DNA from: Pseudomonadota bacterium
GTDB taxonomy: Bacteria; Pseudomonadota; Alphaproteobacteria; Micavibrionales; UBA2020
DNA: 64,000 nucleotides
Reading direction: 5' to 3'
Assembly: GCA_021849295.1 (NCBI GenBank)
Contig: JAJZTA010000001.1
Span: 62,001 to 126,000 of the forward strand
Part shown: positions 27,610 to 36,515 of the stretch, piece by piece
How the letters are laid out: the number at the start of each line of letters is the position of its first letter
Numbering within the stretch: the stretch's first letter is position 1
Notes under the pieces: model-generated
Told to the model about the DNA's origin: nothing
Seen by the model: the letters and a program-made list of their open reading frames with translations, nothing else
The model's database searches: none
Program-made: the position numbers and the translations under genes

Positions 27610-28557
27610 ATGGCCTATCATTTGGAATTCGAGAAAAGAATAGTCGAACTGGAGTCCAAGATTCAGGAACTGCAGAGCATCGACAACGGCGGCGTCGACA
27701 TGGACGAGGAGATCGCCCGTATCCGCGAAAAGGCGGCGCGCATTCTGACCCAGACCTACGCCAAGCTGACACCTGACGAAAAGGTTCAGGTGGCGCGCCA
27801 CCCCGACCGTCCGCACTTCGGCGACTACGCCAAGCGCCTGATACAGGATTTCACCCCGCTGGCGGGCGACCGCGGCTTCGGCGAGGATGCCGCGCTGATC
27901 GGCGGCCTCGGGCGTTTCAGGGGGCAATCCTGCGTCGTTCTGGGGCAGGAAAAGGGACACGACACCCCTGCCCGTTTGCATCACAATTTCGGCATGCCGC
28001 GGCCGGAGGGCTACCGCAAGGCGCAGCGCCTGATGGGCATGGCGCACCAGTTCGGCCTGCCGATCATCACGCTGGTCGATACGGCCGGCGCCTATCCCGG
28101 CATCGGCGCCGAGGAGCGCGGCCAGTCCGAAGCCATCGCCAAATCGATCGAATCCTGCCTGCGCGCCGAGACGCCGCTTGTGTCGGTGATCATCGGCGAA
28201 GGCGGCTCGGGCGGGGCGATCGCCATCGCCGCGGCGGATCGCGTCTTTATGCTCGAACATTCGATTTACAGCGTGATCTCGCCGGAAGGCTGCGCCTCGA
28301 TCCTGTGGCGCAGCGCCACGTATGCGAACGAGGCCGCACGTGCGCTGAAGCTGACGGCGCAGGACTTGAAGAAGCTTGGCATCATCGACGGTATCATTCC
28401 CGAGCCGGTCGGCGGTGCGCACCGCGAGCCGGAGCAGACGATCGATTCCGTCGGCGATGCGATCGAGAACGCCTTAAGCGAACTGACCGTGCTGGAAGGG
28501 CCGGTACTCAAAACCCGCCGCCGCCAGAAGTTCCTCGAAATGGGTCACGCCGTTTAA
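27610..28557 (+). CDS. accA: acetyl-CoA carboxylase carboxyltransferase subunit alpha
   Basis: With AccD it transfers the carboxyl group from biotin to acetyl-CoA, the committed step of fatty acid synthesis. From the ATG at 27610 it has 315 residues, the family length. Characteristic segments are LEFEKRIVELESKI at the N-terminus, HPDRPHFGDYAKRL, FGMPRPEGYRKAQRLM, TLVDTAGAYPGIGAEERGQSEAIA and GEGGSGGAIAIAAADRVFMLEHSIYSVISPEGCASILW. The ribosome site is TTGGAG just before the start. The longer in-frame start at 27592 is unlikely. Confidence 0.98.
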   Translation: MAYHLEFEKRIVELESKIQELQSIDNGGVDMDEEIARIREKAARILTQTYAKLTPDEKVQVARHPDRPHFGDYAKRLIQDFTPLAGDRGFGEDAALIGGLGRFRGQSCVVLGQEKGHDTPARLHHNFGMPRPEGYRKAQRLMGMAHQFGLPIITLVDTAGAYPGIGAEERGQSEAIAKSIESCLRAETPLVSVIIGEGGSGGAIAIAAADRVFMLEHSIYSVISPEGCASILWRSATYANEAARALKLTAQDLKKLGIIDGIIPEPVGGAHREPEQTIDSVGDAIENALSELTVLEGPVLKTRRRQKFLEMGHAV

Positions 28558-28576
28558 AAGGCGCCCCCGTTCCAAG

Positions 28577-28780
28577 TCACCAGCGTATGTTCTGAATGGC
28601 GAGATAAAGGCCTGTCGCGCCACCGACGACCATGGAGCCTGCCGCGACCGCGGCTGCAACCGGAAGGACGGCTGGTGCTACGGTCAGGCCGACGCCGATA
28701 CCGACAGCAGATGCCATGCCCGTTGCGCAAGCCGCCAGAAACGCCGCCTGCAATTTGCCTTTGTGTTTGTATAAGCCCAT
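28577..28780 (-). CDS. small hydrophobic membrane protein
   Basis: This 67-residue protein is almost entirely hydrophobic after a basic start (MGLYKHKGK). It is Ala/Gly/Val-rich with two likely membrane helices (about residues 12-35 and 38-60), and ends in QNIRW. It converges with accA with a 19-base gap. No family is recognised. The open frame and Gly-rich repeats could also fit a phage-like or toxin-like small protein, but there is no partner or other sign of this. Confidence 0.5.
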   Translation of the reverse strand: MGLYKHKGKLQAAFLAACATGMASAVGIGVGLTVAPAVLPVAAAVAAGSMVVGGATGLYLAIQNIRW

Positions 28781-28876
28781 GTGAATGCCCTCTTTCTTGA
28801 ATAATTCCAGATAGATAATTATGGTATAAGATAGCCGACATGCTGCACCCTGTCAAACGAAATGATATCAGGCGGT

Positions 28877-29215
28877 TCAGCAGGATTCCGGCTGCTCTTT
28901 CATCAGCAGCGTTTTCACCGGCTGGGCGCTCGGATCGGAGCGCATGGCGGCGCGGTAATATTCCATCATGAACACCCTCAAGGCGGCGGTGAACGAGACC
29001 TCAGGAGCTTAGAGATCGTGAATGGAGCAGCTCTCCAGAGCGGCGATCTCGTTCAGCGCGTCCCACATCTCGGGTTCGAGGCGGACACTGGTGCGGCGGT
29101 CGTGGATGCGGACATTCTTGCTGAGCAGAGTGCTGGACGATGCAAACGCCGGTGCGGTTTCATTTTCCGGCCGTGGTGAAACAGGTTTTGCTTGATTGTC
29201 TTCTTCGCTAATCAT
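28877..29215 (-). pseudogene. ribbon-helix-helix DNA-binding protein gene broken by an in-frame stop
   Basis: The first 68 codons end with the start of an RHH_4-type domain (KNVRIHDRRTSVRLEPEMWDALNEIA, then CSIHDL). A TAA follows at 29011-29009. Translation in the same frame continues without another stop for 43 codons with the expected second half of the same domain (APEVSFTAALRVFMMEYYRAAM). Relatives of this family that I recall have about ten extra residues where the stop is, as if an in-frame deletion joined the flanks and made TAA. The upstream piece alone would lack half of the domain. It could be a dead regulator gene or a stop read through. Confidence 0.65.
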
Positions 29216-29413
29216 GGCGCTCTCCGGCCCTTTCGATGAATGTCTTGCATGTGCAAAAATGGAGTGGGTCTTTAATACAATTTTAGATTGTAAATTGATA
29301 ATAATAACAACACAAGTGTGTATTTTATAACTTTATGTCCGCATTTTATTTACGTTAATAAAATTTTTGTGGCGATCCTTGTTTTAGCGGGCGTTGCGGG
29401 TGATAATTTTAGA

Positions 29414-30064
29414 ATGTGGTACACGAAATTCAGATCATACTGGAGTACGCTGGAAGATCCACCGGAAACCGGCCTCGCAACAACCAAGAATTGCGATATT
29501 GCCGGTTGCGCGGAGCGTGGCGATTTCAAAGCGCCGAAATCGCGCGACGACCTCAAAAGTTATTACTGGTTTTGCCTTGAGCATGTCAAGGAATACAATC
29601 AGAACTGGGACTTTTTTAAAGGAATGTCTCAAGCGGAGATCGAGCGCAGCATGAGCAAGACCGCCGTCTGGGACCGCCCCACCTGGCGCTCGACGGAGGC
29701 CGGACGGCAGCAGCAAGCGGGTTTTAACGCGGACGAAATCAGGCGGACCGCCCACGCGCGTTTTTCGACCGAAGACGTCTTCCATGATTTTTCGAAAAAC
29801 GGACGGGAACCGGACGGCAACGACGCCCATATCAACTTCACCTCCATTCCGCATCCGGCCGTCGAGGCGCTGGCGGTTATGGACCTGAAGCCGCCGGTGG
29901 TGTGGGAAGAAGTCAAGATGCGTTACAAAACGCTTGCCAAGCGGTATCATCCTGATACGAACAATGCGGACAAAGAATCCGAGGAACAGTTGAAGAAGAT
30001 CAATCTCGCCTACTCCATTCTCAAGATTTCCTACCAAAACTTCACGAAACTGGATAAAGATTAG
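29414..30064 (+). CDS. DnaJ-domain protein upstream of cobS
   Basis: This is a 216-residue protein with an N-terminal ~150-residue region including a Cys-containing segment ([15 protein letters not shown], then [22 protein letters not shown]) and a C-terminal J domain with H179-P180-D181 (RYHPDTNN). J proteins stimulate DnaK. This architecture is typical of the alphaproteobacterial gene directly upstream of cobS. I chose the ATG at 29414 because the upstream 32 codons lie in AT-rich non-coding DNA. The cobS start is 3 bases after the stop. Confidence 0.88.
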   Translation: MWYTKFRSYWSTLEDPPETGLATTKNCDIAGCAERGDFKAPKSRDDLKSYYWFCLEHVKEYNQNWDFFKGMSQAEIERSMSKTAVWDRPTWRSTEAGRQQQAGFNADEIRRTAHARFSTEDVFHDFSKNGREPDGNDAHINFTSIPHPAVEALAVMDLKPPVVWEEVKMRYKTLAKRYHPDTNNADKESEEQLKKINLAYSILKISYQNFTKLDKD

Positions 30065-30066
30065 AC

Positions 30067-31044
30067 ATGGCCATTACCACAAGCTCCACCAACAAACGCC
30101 TGCCGGACATCATGGTATCCGTCCGCCAGCTTTTCAGCATCGATTCCGACCTGCAGGTGCCCGCCTTCTCGGCGAAGCAGGACAACGTGCCGGATGTGGA
30201 CGATGTCTACCGCTTCGACAAAAACACCACCCTCGCCATTCTCGCCGGCTTCGCGCACAACAAGCGCGTGATGATCCAGGGCTATCACGGCACGGGCAAG
30301 TCGACGCATATCGAACAGGTCGCCGCGCGCCTCAACTGGCCGTGCGTGCGCATCAACCTCGACAGCCACGTCAGCCGCATCGATCTCTTAGGCAAGGACG
30401 CCATCGTGCTGCGCGACGGCAAACAGGTCACCGAGTTCAAAGAAGGCATTCTGCCGTGGGCCTTGCGCAACCCCTGCGCGCTGGTGTTCGACGAATACGA
30501 CGCGGGCCGCCCCGACGTGATGTTCGTCATCCAGCGCGTGCTGGAAGCCGAGGGCCGCCTCACCCTGCTCGACCAGAACGAGGTCATCCGCCCCCATCAG
30601 GCCTTCCGCATCTTCGCGACCACCAACACCGTCGGCCTTGGCGACACCACCGGCCTTTATCACGGCACGCAGCAGATCAACCAGGGCCAGATGGACCGCT
30701 GGAATATCGTCGCCACGCTGAATTATCTGCCGGAAGAGGAAGAAGCCAACATCGTCCTCGCCCGCGTGCCCGCCTACAAGACGGACGAAGGGCAAAAGAC
30801 GGTCGCCAGCATGGTGCGCATGGCGAATTTAACGCGCAAGGGCTTTATGGCGGGGGATTTGTCCACGGTCATGTCGCCGCGCACGGTCATCAACTGGGCG
30901 GAGAACGCGCAGATCATGGGCGATCTCGACTTCGCCTTCCAGCTGACCTTCCTCAACAAGTGCGACGAGCTGGAAAAAGCCATCGTCGGCGAATATTACC
31001 AGCGCTGCTTCGACCGCCAGCCCGTCAAATCGGCGAATGACTGA
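30067..31044 (+). CDS. cobS: CobS-type AAA+ ATPase (cobaltochelatase small subunit-like)
   Basis: In cobalamin synthesis CobS and CobT form the ATPase complex that drives CobN to insert cobalt. The 325 residues have Walker [14 protein letters not shown] (about 74-86), Walker [15 protein letters not shown], and sensor [20 protein letters not shown]. The N-terminus ([23 protein letters not shown]) matches CobS. No cobN or other cobalamin gene is in the window, so this may be a CobN-independent MoxR-like AAA+ protein acting with the VWA protein CobT. DnaJ-cobS order is conserved. The gene between it and cobT is on the opposite strand. Confidence 0.93.
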   Translation: MAITTSSTNKRLPDIMVSVRQLFSIDSDLQVPAFSAKQDNVPDVDDVYRFDKNTTLAILAGFAHNKRVMIQGYHGTGKSTHIEQVAARLNWPCVRINLDSHVSRIDLLGKDAIVLRDGKQVTEFKEGILPWALRNPCALVFDEYDAGRPDVMFVIQRVLEAEGRLTLLDQNEVIRPHQAFRIFATTNTVGLGDTTGLYHGTQQINQGQMDRWNIVATLNYLPEEEEANIVLARVPAYKTDEGQKTVASMVRMANLTRKGFMAGDLSTVMSPRTVINWAENAQIMGDLDFAFQLTFLNKCDELEKAIVGEYYQRCFDRQPVKSAND

Positions 31045-31058
31045 TTACGGCGACTGAT

Positions 31059-31763
31059 TTAAGGCTGGGGCTTGTTTTTCGGCGGCGCCAGCCTCTTCAG
31101 ATGATCGTATGAGTTGATCTTCTGCTTCTCCGGTTTCGCCTCGGGGTCCTTGAGCGTGTCGTTTGCGGGCTTCTTCTCGATTTCGGGCTTCTTTTCCTCG
31201 CCGGCTTCGGCGCGCGTGCCTTCGCCCAGCGCCGCGCGGGCGGCGGTGGCGGCGGCGAAACGGTCACGCAGCGGCTCATGCTGCTTGTAGGCGTCGGCGA
31301 AATAGGGAGAGCCGGAAATCTCGCGCAGGTCGCAGTTCCTGACCGTTGCGGCCAGCGCGACCTCGATGTTTTGTTCCAGCTCCTTCAGGTCGTTCAGGAA
31401 GCTTTCCGTGCCGGCCGCCTCTTTCAGTTGTTTCGCGACCACGGCTTTGTCCTGACGGTGCCTTTCCGTATAAATATAGACTTCGGCGCCCATCGCGTCG
31501 CGGAACTTGCGCGAGGCGCTTCTGTATTTAAGGACGTGTTCTCTGGAGAGCGCGTCTACTTTTTCGCTCACCTCTCTGGTCGCGCGTTCGATATATCTGC
31601 GTGCATCGCGCAGCTTAAGGATCTTGGAGGCGTCGTCCGCCGTCTCCTGAATGTCCACGAACCGTTTTGCCGCTTCTTCGGAATAGGTGTTTTGCAGTTT
31701 TTCGAGCGCATCGCTGCCATTTTTCAGATTATTCTCGGCCGCCGCGCGTTTTTTCTGGGACAT
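31059..31763 (-). CDS. coiled-coil hypothetical protein between cobS and cobT
   Basis: This protein of about 234 residues is Lys/Glu/Ala-rich with long helices and heptad-like stretches (residues ~1-140), a middle containing ISGSPYFADAYKQHEPLRD, and a charged low-complexity C-terminal tail (EEKKPEIEKKPANDTLKDPEAKPEKQK) ending in basic residues. The start at 31763 (MSQKKRA) has GGAG upstream; 31787 is a second option. No family is recognised. It lies on the opposite strand between cobS and cobT, with its 3' end 14 bases from the cobS stop. Confidence 0.7.
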   Translation of the reverse strand: MSQKKRAAAENNLKNGSDALEKLQNTYSEEAAKRFVDIQETADDASKILKLRDARRYIERATREVSEKVDALSREHVLKYRSASRKFRDAMGAEVYIYTERHRQDKAVVAKQLKEAAGTESFLNDLKELEQNIEVALAATVRNCDLREISGSPYFADAYKQHEPLRDRFAAATAARAALGEGTRAEAGEEKKPEIEKKPANDTLKDPEAKPEKQKINSYDHLKRLAPPKNKPQP

Positions 31764-31952
31764 ACGGGATCGCTCCTTTCGAATCATTCTGTAATTTTAT
31801 AAACGAAATTAAGTCTAAAACTTGCAGAATGTTATGCAAGCCCCTGTTCCCATAGTCATGCGAAATATCCACAGCAAATAATATCTCGCCGCAGTTGTTA
31901 TCTGTGCCTGTTTTTCTCTACTCTCGGAAGGAAGAGGTATAAAAACATCCGC

Positions 31953-33806
31953 ATGACGCTAGAACACGACGCAACGGAAAACTTCAAGCAGGCCACGGAG
32001 TCCACAGCGCGCGCGCTGTCGGGGCACGACGAGGTCGAAGTCGTGTTCGGCGGGCATCAGGCGGATCTGAGCGGCAAGATGATCCACCTGCCCGCCATGC
32101 CGAAATTGCTGGACGACGCGCTGGTCACCTACATGCGCGGCCTCGCCGACGGCATGGCTTTGCGTATCCGCTATCACGACGCCGTGCTGCACCGCAAGAT
32201 GATGCCCGCGGACGTCTCCGCCCGCGCGGTCTATGAGGCTCTGGAGGATGCGCGCATCGAAGCCGTCGGTACGGCGGATTATCCGGGTGCGGCGGGCAAC
32301 ATCGAAACGGTTTTGCGCCACGATATCCGCCAGAAAAAGCTCGATCTCGTCAAAGGCATGGACGACGCGCCGCTGGAAGAAGCCTTGCGCTTCGTCGCGC
32401 GCGAAGCTTTGACCGGCCGCCCCGCGCCCGCCGAGGCGCAAAAGCTTTTGAAAATCTGGAAGCCGTGGTTCAAGTCGCATCTCGACGCCGACGATCTCAA
32501 AAAGCTTAAAGCGGCGCAGCACGATCAGGAGGCCTTTGCCGCGCTCACCCACGGGCTTTTGAAGAAGATGGACATGCCCGACGCGCTGGCCGATGCGCCC
32601 CCGCCCTCCGATGCCGGCGCCGAGCAGGAAGACCTGCAAGGCCAGGACGAAGAGCAATCCGCCGAGGAAATGGCGGCGCAAGCCGCCGCGGCGCAGACCG
32701 GACACGAAGAGGAAGACGGCGAACAGACGGAGCAATCCGCCGAGATGCAGGGCGGCTTCGAAACCGGCGAGGAAGACGGCGCGGACGGCGGCGGCGAAGC
32801 CGAGACCGCACGCAGCAACGCGCCGCGCAACGCCGCGCATACGCCGTTCGGCAACTACAAGATTTACACTTCCGCGTTCGACGAGGTGGTCAGGGCGAAC
32901 GACCTGTGCGATCCGGAAGAGCTGCAAAAGCTGCGCAAAACGCTCGACAAGCAGCTCCAGCACCTGCACAACGTCATCACCCGTCTCGCCAACCGGCTGC
33001 AACGCAAGCTGATGGCGCAGCAGACGCGCTCGTGGGAGTTCGACCTTGACGAAGGCATTCTCGATTCCGCGCGCCTCTCGCGCATCGTCGCCAATCCGCA
33101 TTATCCCGTCACCTACAAGCAGGAAAAGCACGCCGAATTCCGCGACACGGTGGTGACGCTGCTGATTGACAATTCAGGATCGATGCGCGGCCGCCCCATC
33201 GCCATCGCCGCGATGAGCACCGACATTCTCGCGCGAACACTCGAAAGATGCGGCGTGCGCGTGGAGATTCTCGGCTTCACCACCCGTGCGTGGAAAGGCG
33301 GCTCGGCGCGCGAGAAATGGCTCGCCGACGGCAAGCCCGCCTTCCCCGGCCGTCTCAACGATCTGCGCCATATTATTTACAAGGACGCCGACAGCCCGTG
33401 GAGGCACGCGCGCCCGAGCCTCGGCCTGATGCTGCGCGAAGGTCTTTTAAAAGAGAATATCGACGGCGAGGCGCTGATCTGGGCCTACAATCGCCTGATG
33501 GGACGTCCGGAGCAGCGCAAGATCCTCATGGTGATTTCCGACGGCGCGCCGGTGGACGATTCCACACTCTCCGCCAATCAGGGCAATTATCTGGAGGAAC
33601 ACCTGCGCCGTGTCATAGACTGGATCGAGACGCGTGGGCAGATACAGCTTATCGCCATCGGCATCGGCCACGACGTCACCCGCTATTACCGCCGCGCCGT
33701 CACGCTGACGGACGCCGAAGAGCTGGGCGGCGCGATCACCGAAAAGCTGGCCGAGCTGTTCGATGAAAAGCCCGCGATGTTGCGGCGCAAGCGCAAAGCG
33801 CACTGA
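31953..33806 (+). CDS. cobT: CobT-type VWA protein (cobaltochelatase subunit-like)
   Basis: The 617 residues have an N-terminal domain (about 1-225; [21 protein letters not shown]), a very acidic Glu/Asp/Gln-rich linker (about 225-295, [16 protein letters not shown]), and a C-terminal von Willebrand A domain with the MIDAS start [13 protein letters not shown] near residue 405 and [11 protein letters not shown]. This is the CobT plan. With CobS it forms an AAA+/VWA chelatase-type complex. CobN is absent from the window, so the cobalt function is unproven. It is separated from cobS by a gene on the other strand. Confidence 0.93.
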   Translation: MTLEHDATENFKQATESTARALSGHDEVEVVFGGHQADLSGKMIHLPAMPKLLDDALVTYMRGLADGMALRIRYHDAVLHRKMMPADVSARAVYEALEDARIEAVGTADYPGAAGNIETVLRHDIRQKKLDLVKGMDDAPLEEALRFVAREALTGRPAPAEAQKLLKIWKPWFKSHLDADDLKKLKAAQHDQEAFAALTHGLLKKMDMPDALADAPPPSDAGAEQEDLQGQDEEQSAEEMAAQAAAAQTGHEEEDGEQTEQSAEMQGGFETGEEDGADGGGEAETARSNAPRNAAHTPFGNYKIYTSAFDEVVRANDLCDPEELQKLRKTLDKQLQHLHNVITRLANRLQRKLMAQQTRSWEFDLDEGILDSARLSRIVANPHYPVTYKQEKHAEFRDTVVTLLIDNSGSMRGRPIAIAAMSTDILARTLERCGVRVEILGFTTRAWKGGSAREKWLADGKPAFPGRLNDLRHIIYKDADSPWRHARPSLGLMLREGLLKENIDGEALIWAYNRLMGRPEQRKILMVISDGAPVDDSTLSANQGNYLEEHLRRVIDWIETRGQIQLIAIGIGHDVTRYYRRAVTLTDAEELGGAITEKLAELFDEKPAMLRRKRKAH

Positions 33807-34262
33807 TTATTTGTGGTGCTTGATCGTGTCCTTGCGGTCTTTGAACCAGCCGTTGCCGTAGGTCGTGCAGATTTCGGTGTTTTTCGGGATGTTTGCGAGG
33901 GCGCGCACCTGATGGTAGAGCGTGCCGTCGTGCTCTTCCCATTCCACCTCGGCGTTGGGCTTTTCGGCGTGGTTGAAGTAGGAGATGATCCCCATGATCA
34001 CGCCGCAGCACTTCGATATGTCCGTGATGCCGAGCTGCTTGCGGTGCGCCTTTGAGATGGCGCCGATCTGGAAAACGTAGTTGCCGAGAATCGTGTCCTC
34101 GACCGCTTCGGACGCGGACTTGTTGAGGATGATGGTCGGCGTGACCTCGAGGATTTCTCCCTTGCGGATGTCCTGCGTGCAGAACACGCCGCGCCCCTTG
34201 TGGTCGGTGTCCTTGAGGTACAATCCCGGCTTGCGGTCAAGCTTTATTTTCTTCTTTGACAT
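33807..34262 (-). CDS. SET-domain protein (putative lysine methyltransferase)
   Basis: This 151-residue protein covers a minimal SET domain: an N-terminal KGRGVFCTQDIRKGEIL block, the mid GIISYFNHAEKPNAEVEW with the NH pair of the SAM/pseudoknot region, and the C-terminal ANIPKNTEICTTYG. SET proteins transfer methyl groups from SAM to lysine; in bacteria the substrates are mostly unknown. There is no pre-SET or post-SET cysteine cluster. It converges directly with cobT, with no gap between the two stops. Confidence 0.88.
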   Translation of the reverse strand: MSKKKIKLDRKPGLYLKDTDHKGRGVFCTQDIRKGEILEVTPTIILNKSASEAVEDTILGNYVFQIGAISKAHRKQLGITDISKCCGVIMGIISYFNHAEKPNAEVEWEEHDGTLYHQVRALANIPKNTEICTTYGNGWFKDRKDTIKHHK

Positions 34263-34373
34263 GGTTTTTTATTTTTCTTTTTTGGTATGGATTGCATTGA
34301 TAGCCCGTTTTGCGGCAAAGATTCAAGTCTTCATGTGTTGACATATCCGCCACCCTGTCGTCAAGATGTCCTC

Positions 34374-34931
34374 ATGAGCAAGGCTTTTACCACAGAAGAT
34401 GACCCAGCGCAGGACGAGCCGGATGCCGCAGAGGCCGAAGAGACGCTGCCCGCGGGCGTTAAAAACTACATGACGCCGAACGGCTTCGCCGCGCTGCAGG
34501 CAGAGTTGAACCACCTTTATCGCGAAGAACGCCCCAAGGTGGTGGAGATCGTCTCGTGGGCGGCGGGCAACGGCGACCGCTCGGAGAACGGCGATTATCT
34601 CTACGGCAAAAAACGCCTGCGCGAGATCGACCGCCGCGTGCGCTATCTGAGCAAACGGCTGGAGAGTGCGGAGGTCGTCGACCCGAAAAAACAGCAGGGG
34701 CTGAAAAAAGTGTTCTTCGGCGCAACGGTCGTCTACGCCCGCGAGGACGGCACGGAGCATACCGTCACGCTGGTCGGCCCCGACGAGGCCGACGTCGCGC
34801 AGAAAAAGATCAGCTGGCTCTCGCCCGTCGCCCGCGCGCTGCTGAAAGCCGAGGCCGGCGACGAAGTAACGGCCAAAACCGCGGGCGGAACGGAGACACT
34901 CGAGATTATTTCGGTCTCGTATCCGGTTTAA
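34374..34931 (+). CDS. greB: transcription elongation factor GreB
   Basis: GreB rescues backtracked RNA polymerase by stimulating transcript cleavage. The C-terminal ~155 residues follow the family: NYMTPNGFAALQAELNHLYREERPKVVEI, SENGDYLYGKKRLREIDRRVRYL with the acidic tip of the coiled coil, and the FKBP-like domain (VFFGATVVYAREDG, ISWLSPVARALLKAEAGDEV). About 30 acidic residues precede it (TTEDDPAQDEPDAAEAEE), longer than E. coli GreB. I chose the ATG at 34374. A TTGACA at 34338-34343 is 30 bases upstream but lacks a good -10 partner. Confidence 0.93.
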   Translation: MSKAFTTEDDPAQDEPDAAEAEETLPAGVKNYMTPNGFAALQAELNHLYREERPKVVEIVSWAAGNGDRSENGDYLYGKKRLREIDRRVRYLSKRLESAEVVDPKKQQGLKKVFFGATVVYAREDGTEHTVTLVGPDEADVAQKKISWLSPVARALLKAEAGDEVTAKTAGGTETLEIISVSYPV

Positions 34932-35038
34932 TTGATTCCGGTCATTTTTTCGGGTATAATGAAAACATACTAGGGGATTTGCGAAACAGCACTTTTTAGG
35001 AAACCCGGCTTGCCGGAACGGAGGAGTATTGCCTGTAG

Positions 35039-36034
35039 ATGGACATTGAAAAAGAACGCGCATTGCTGCGGCATATCAAGGAATATGCCGTGCCTGACAA
35101 CCGGATCGCCTGGAGCGAACTCGGTGTGACATTCGGATTGTTCGCGGTTTCTTTCGGTTTGATGCTCTATGGCCTCGCGCACGGATTGTGGTGGACGTTT
35201 GCGCTGCTGCCGATCGCGGGCGTGATGATCACGCGCCTTTTCACCATCCAGCACGATTGCGGCCACGGTTCCTATTTTTCATCGCAAAAGGTCAACAATG
35301 CCGTGGGCTGCGCGCTCGGCGTGCTGACGCTCACGCCCTATTATTACTGGAAGAAAAATCACAGCGTCCATCACGCCTTTTCCGGCAATCTAGACAAGCG
35401 CGGCGTCGGCGACGTCGATACCTTCACCGTGGAGGAATACCGCGCGGCGTCTCCCTTTAAAAAAATGTGGTACAGGATTTATCGCGCGCCGCTGTTTCTG
35501 ATTTTCGTCGCGCCGCTGCTGCTGTTCGGCGTCAAGCACCGCCTGCCGCTCGACTGCGAGTTCCATTCGGTGAAAATGTGGAAGAACGTCATGCTGACCA
35601 ATGCCGCGATTCTGCTCGGCATCGCGGGGCTGGTGCATGTCTTCGGCTGGCAGGGCTTCTTCTTCGTGTACCTGCCCATGGTCTGGCTGGGCAGTGCGCT
35701 CGGTATCGTGATGTTCTATATCCAGCACCAGTATGAAGACGCCTACTGGCGAAAGAAGGACACATGGAGTTATTTCGACGCCGGCCTTCTCGGCAGCTCC
35801 TATTTCGAGTTTTCCCGCCCCGTCAGCTGGCTGGTCGGCAATATCAACCTGCACCATATCCACCACCTCAACGGACACGTGCCGCTCTATCGTCTGCGGG
35901 AGTGTTTTGCACAGATTTCCGTGCTGCAGGACGTGCCAAAAAGAACCCTGCGCGATATTCCGGCCTGCTTCCGGCTGGCGCTGTGGGACGGTGTGCGCAA
36001 AAAAATGGTCGGATTCGGTCAGGCGGCCGCCTGA
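35039..36034 (+). CDS. membrane fatty acid desaturase
   Basis: This 331-residue integral membrane di-iron enzyme introduces double bonds into acyl chains. The three histidine boxes are clear: HDCGH (about residue 71), HSVHH (about 107) and HHIHH (about 279). Several hydrophobic stretches, such as LGVTFGLFAVSFGLMLYGLAHG, give four or more membrane helices. The acyl position and substrate cannot be told from sequence. It stands alone between greB and the small Cys-rich protein gene. Confidence 0.93.
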   Translation: MDIEKERALLRHIKEYAVPDNRIAWSELGVTFGLFAVSFGLMLYGLAHGLWWTFALLPIAGVMITRLFTIQHDCGHGSYFSSQKVNNAVGCALGVLTLTPYYYWKKNHSVHHAFSGNLDKRGVGDVDTFTVEEYRAASPFKKMWYRIYRAPLFLIFVAPLLLFGVKHRLPLDCEFHSVKMWKNVMLTNAAILLGIAGLVHVFGWQGFFFVYLPMVWLGSALGIVMFYIQHQYEDAYWRKKDTWSYFDAGLLGSSYFEFSRPVSWLVGNINLHHIHHLNGHVPLYRLRECFAQISVLQDVPKRTLRDIPACFRLALWDGVRKKMVGFGQAAA

Positions 36035-36052
36035 CACGCCGCACTTTTCCAT

Positions 36053-36080
36053 TTGACGCACCCTTATTCCCTTATAAAAT
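36053..36080 (+). promoter_or_regulatory. candidate promoter of the Cys-rich membrane protein gene
   Basis: TTGACG (36053-36058) and TAAAAT (36075-36080) are separated by 16 bases. Transcription would begin near 36087, inside a 7-base-arm inverted repeat. Confidence 0.55.
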
Positions 36081-36085
36081 AGTTA

Positions 36086-36107
36086 TGACGCGAAAAAAAT
36101 CGCGTCA
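36086..36107 (+). repeat. inverted repeat in the leader of the Cys-rich protein gene
   Basis: TGACGCG and CGCGTCA are perfect 7-base arms around an 8-base A-rich loop, just downstream of the candidate -10. It could form a 5' mRNA hairpin or be an operator. It also overlaps an upstream ATG (36085) that I do not use as start. Confidence 0.5.
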
Positions 36108-36117
36108 GAGGTTGCGT

Positions 36118-36405
36118 ATGAAGAAGAATGAACTCATCACCGTCGGCGCTTTCGGCATCTTTGCCGCGCTTTTTATCGCCCTGATGGTGATGCACAAGCC
36201 GAAAGCGCTGGGCACCGACAACTGGTGCCAGAACAATTGCATACAGCGCGGTTTTGGAGAAAGCTATTGCATGCGGCGCTGCTCATACGATCCCGCGGTG
36301 CAGAGAGAATACAGCGGCAATACGGCCGATCCGCGTTGTCTGAGCTCCTGCCAGAGTTCCGGACAGAGCCCTGCCGCCTGCAAAAAATCCTGCAGTTATT
36401 ACTAG
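36118..36405 (+). CDS. membrane-anchored protein with two CX3C-X9-CX3C modules
   Basis: This 95-residue protein has one N-terminal membrane segment (ELITVGAFGIFAALFIALMVM, residues 4-24) followed by a domain with eight cysteines. These fall into two identical spacings: C-QNN-C, nine residues, C-MRR-C; then C-LSS-C, nine residues, C-KKS-C. Such twin CX3C hairpins are the fold of mitochondrial small TIM and alpha-hairpinin proteins, stabilised by two disulfides each. Here the domain would face the oxidising periplasm. The start at 36118 has AGAGG upstream; an earlier ATG at 36085 lies in a hairpin. No known family was recognised. Confidence 0.75.
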   Translation: MKKNELITVGAFGIFAALFIALMVMHKPKALGTDNWCQNNCIQRGFGESYCMRRCSYDPAVQREYSGNTADPRCLSSCQSSGQSPAACKKSCSYY

Positions 36406-36515
36406 TCCGTAATAGGACTGAACTACCCCTTATTATGTCATCGAATATCGTTGAATGCGCCTCCTGTTGCTCCTAACATTACTTCAAGGGATGCAAGACC
36501 AAGGGGGAATAAGTC

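Noticed and set aside
28781-29413. Possible toxin-antitoxin pair formed by the RHH gene and the small membrane protein
   Set aside because: The RHH gene is interrupted by a stop, the two are not overlapping or coupled, and neither matches a known TA family by eye.
31861-31890. DnaA-box-like TATCCACA near the cobT leader, and again at 46158
   Set aside because: Isolated, imperfect single copies without clustering, an AT-rich unwinding region or dnaA/dnaN nearby.
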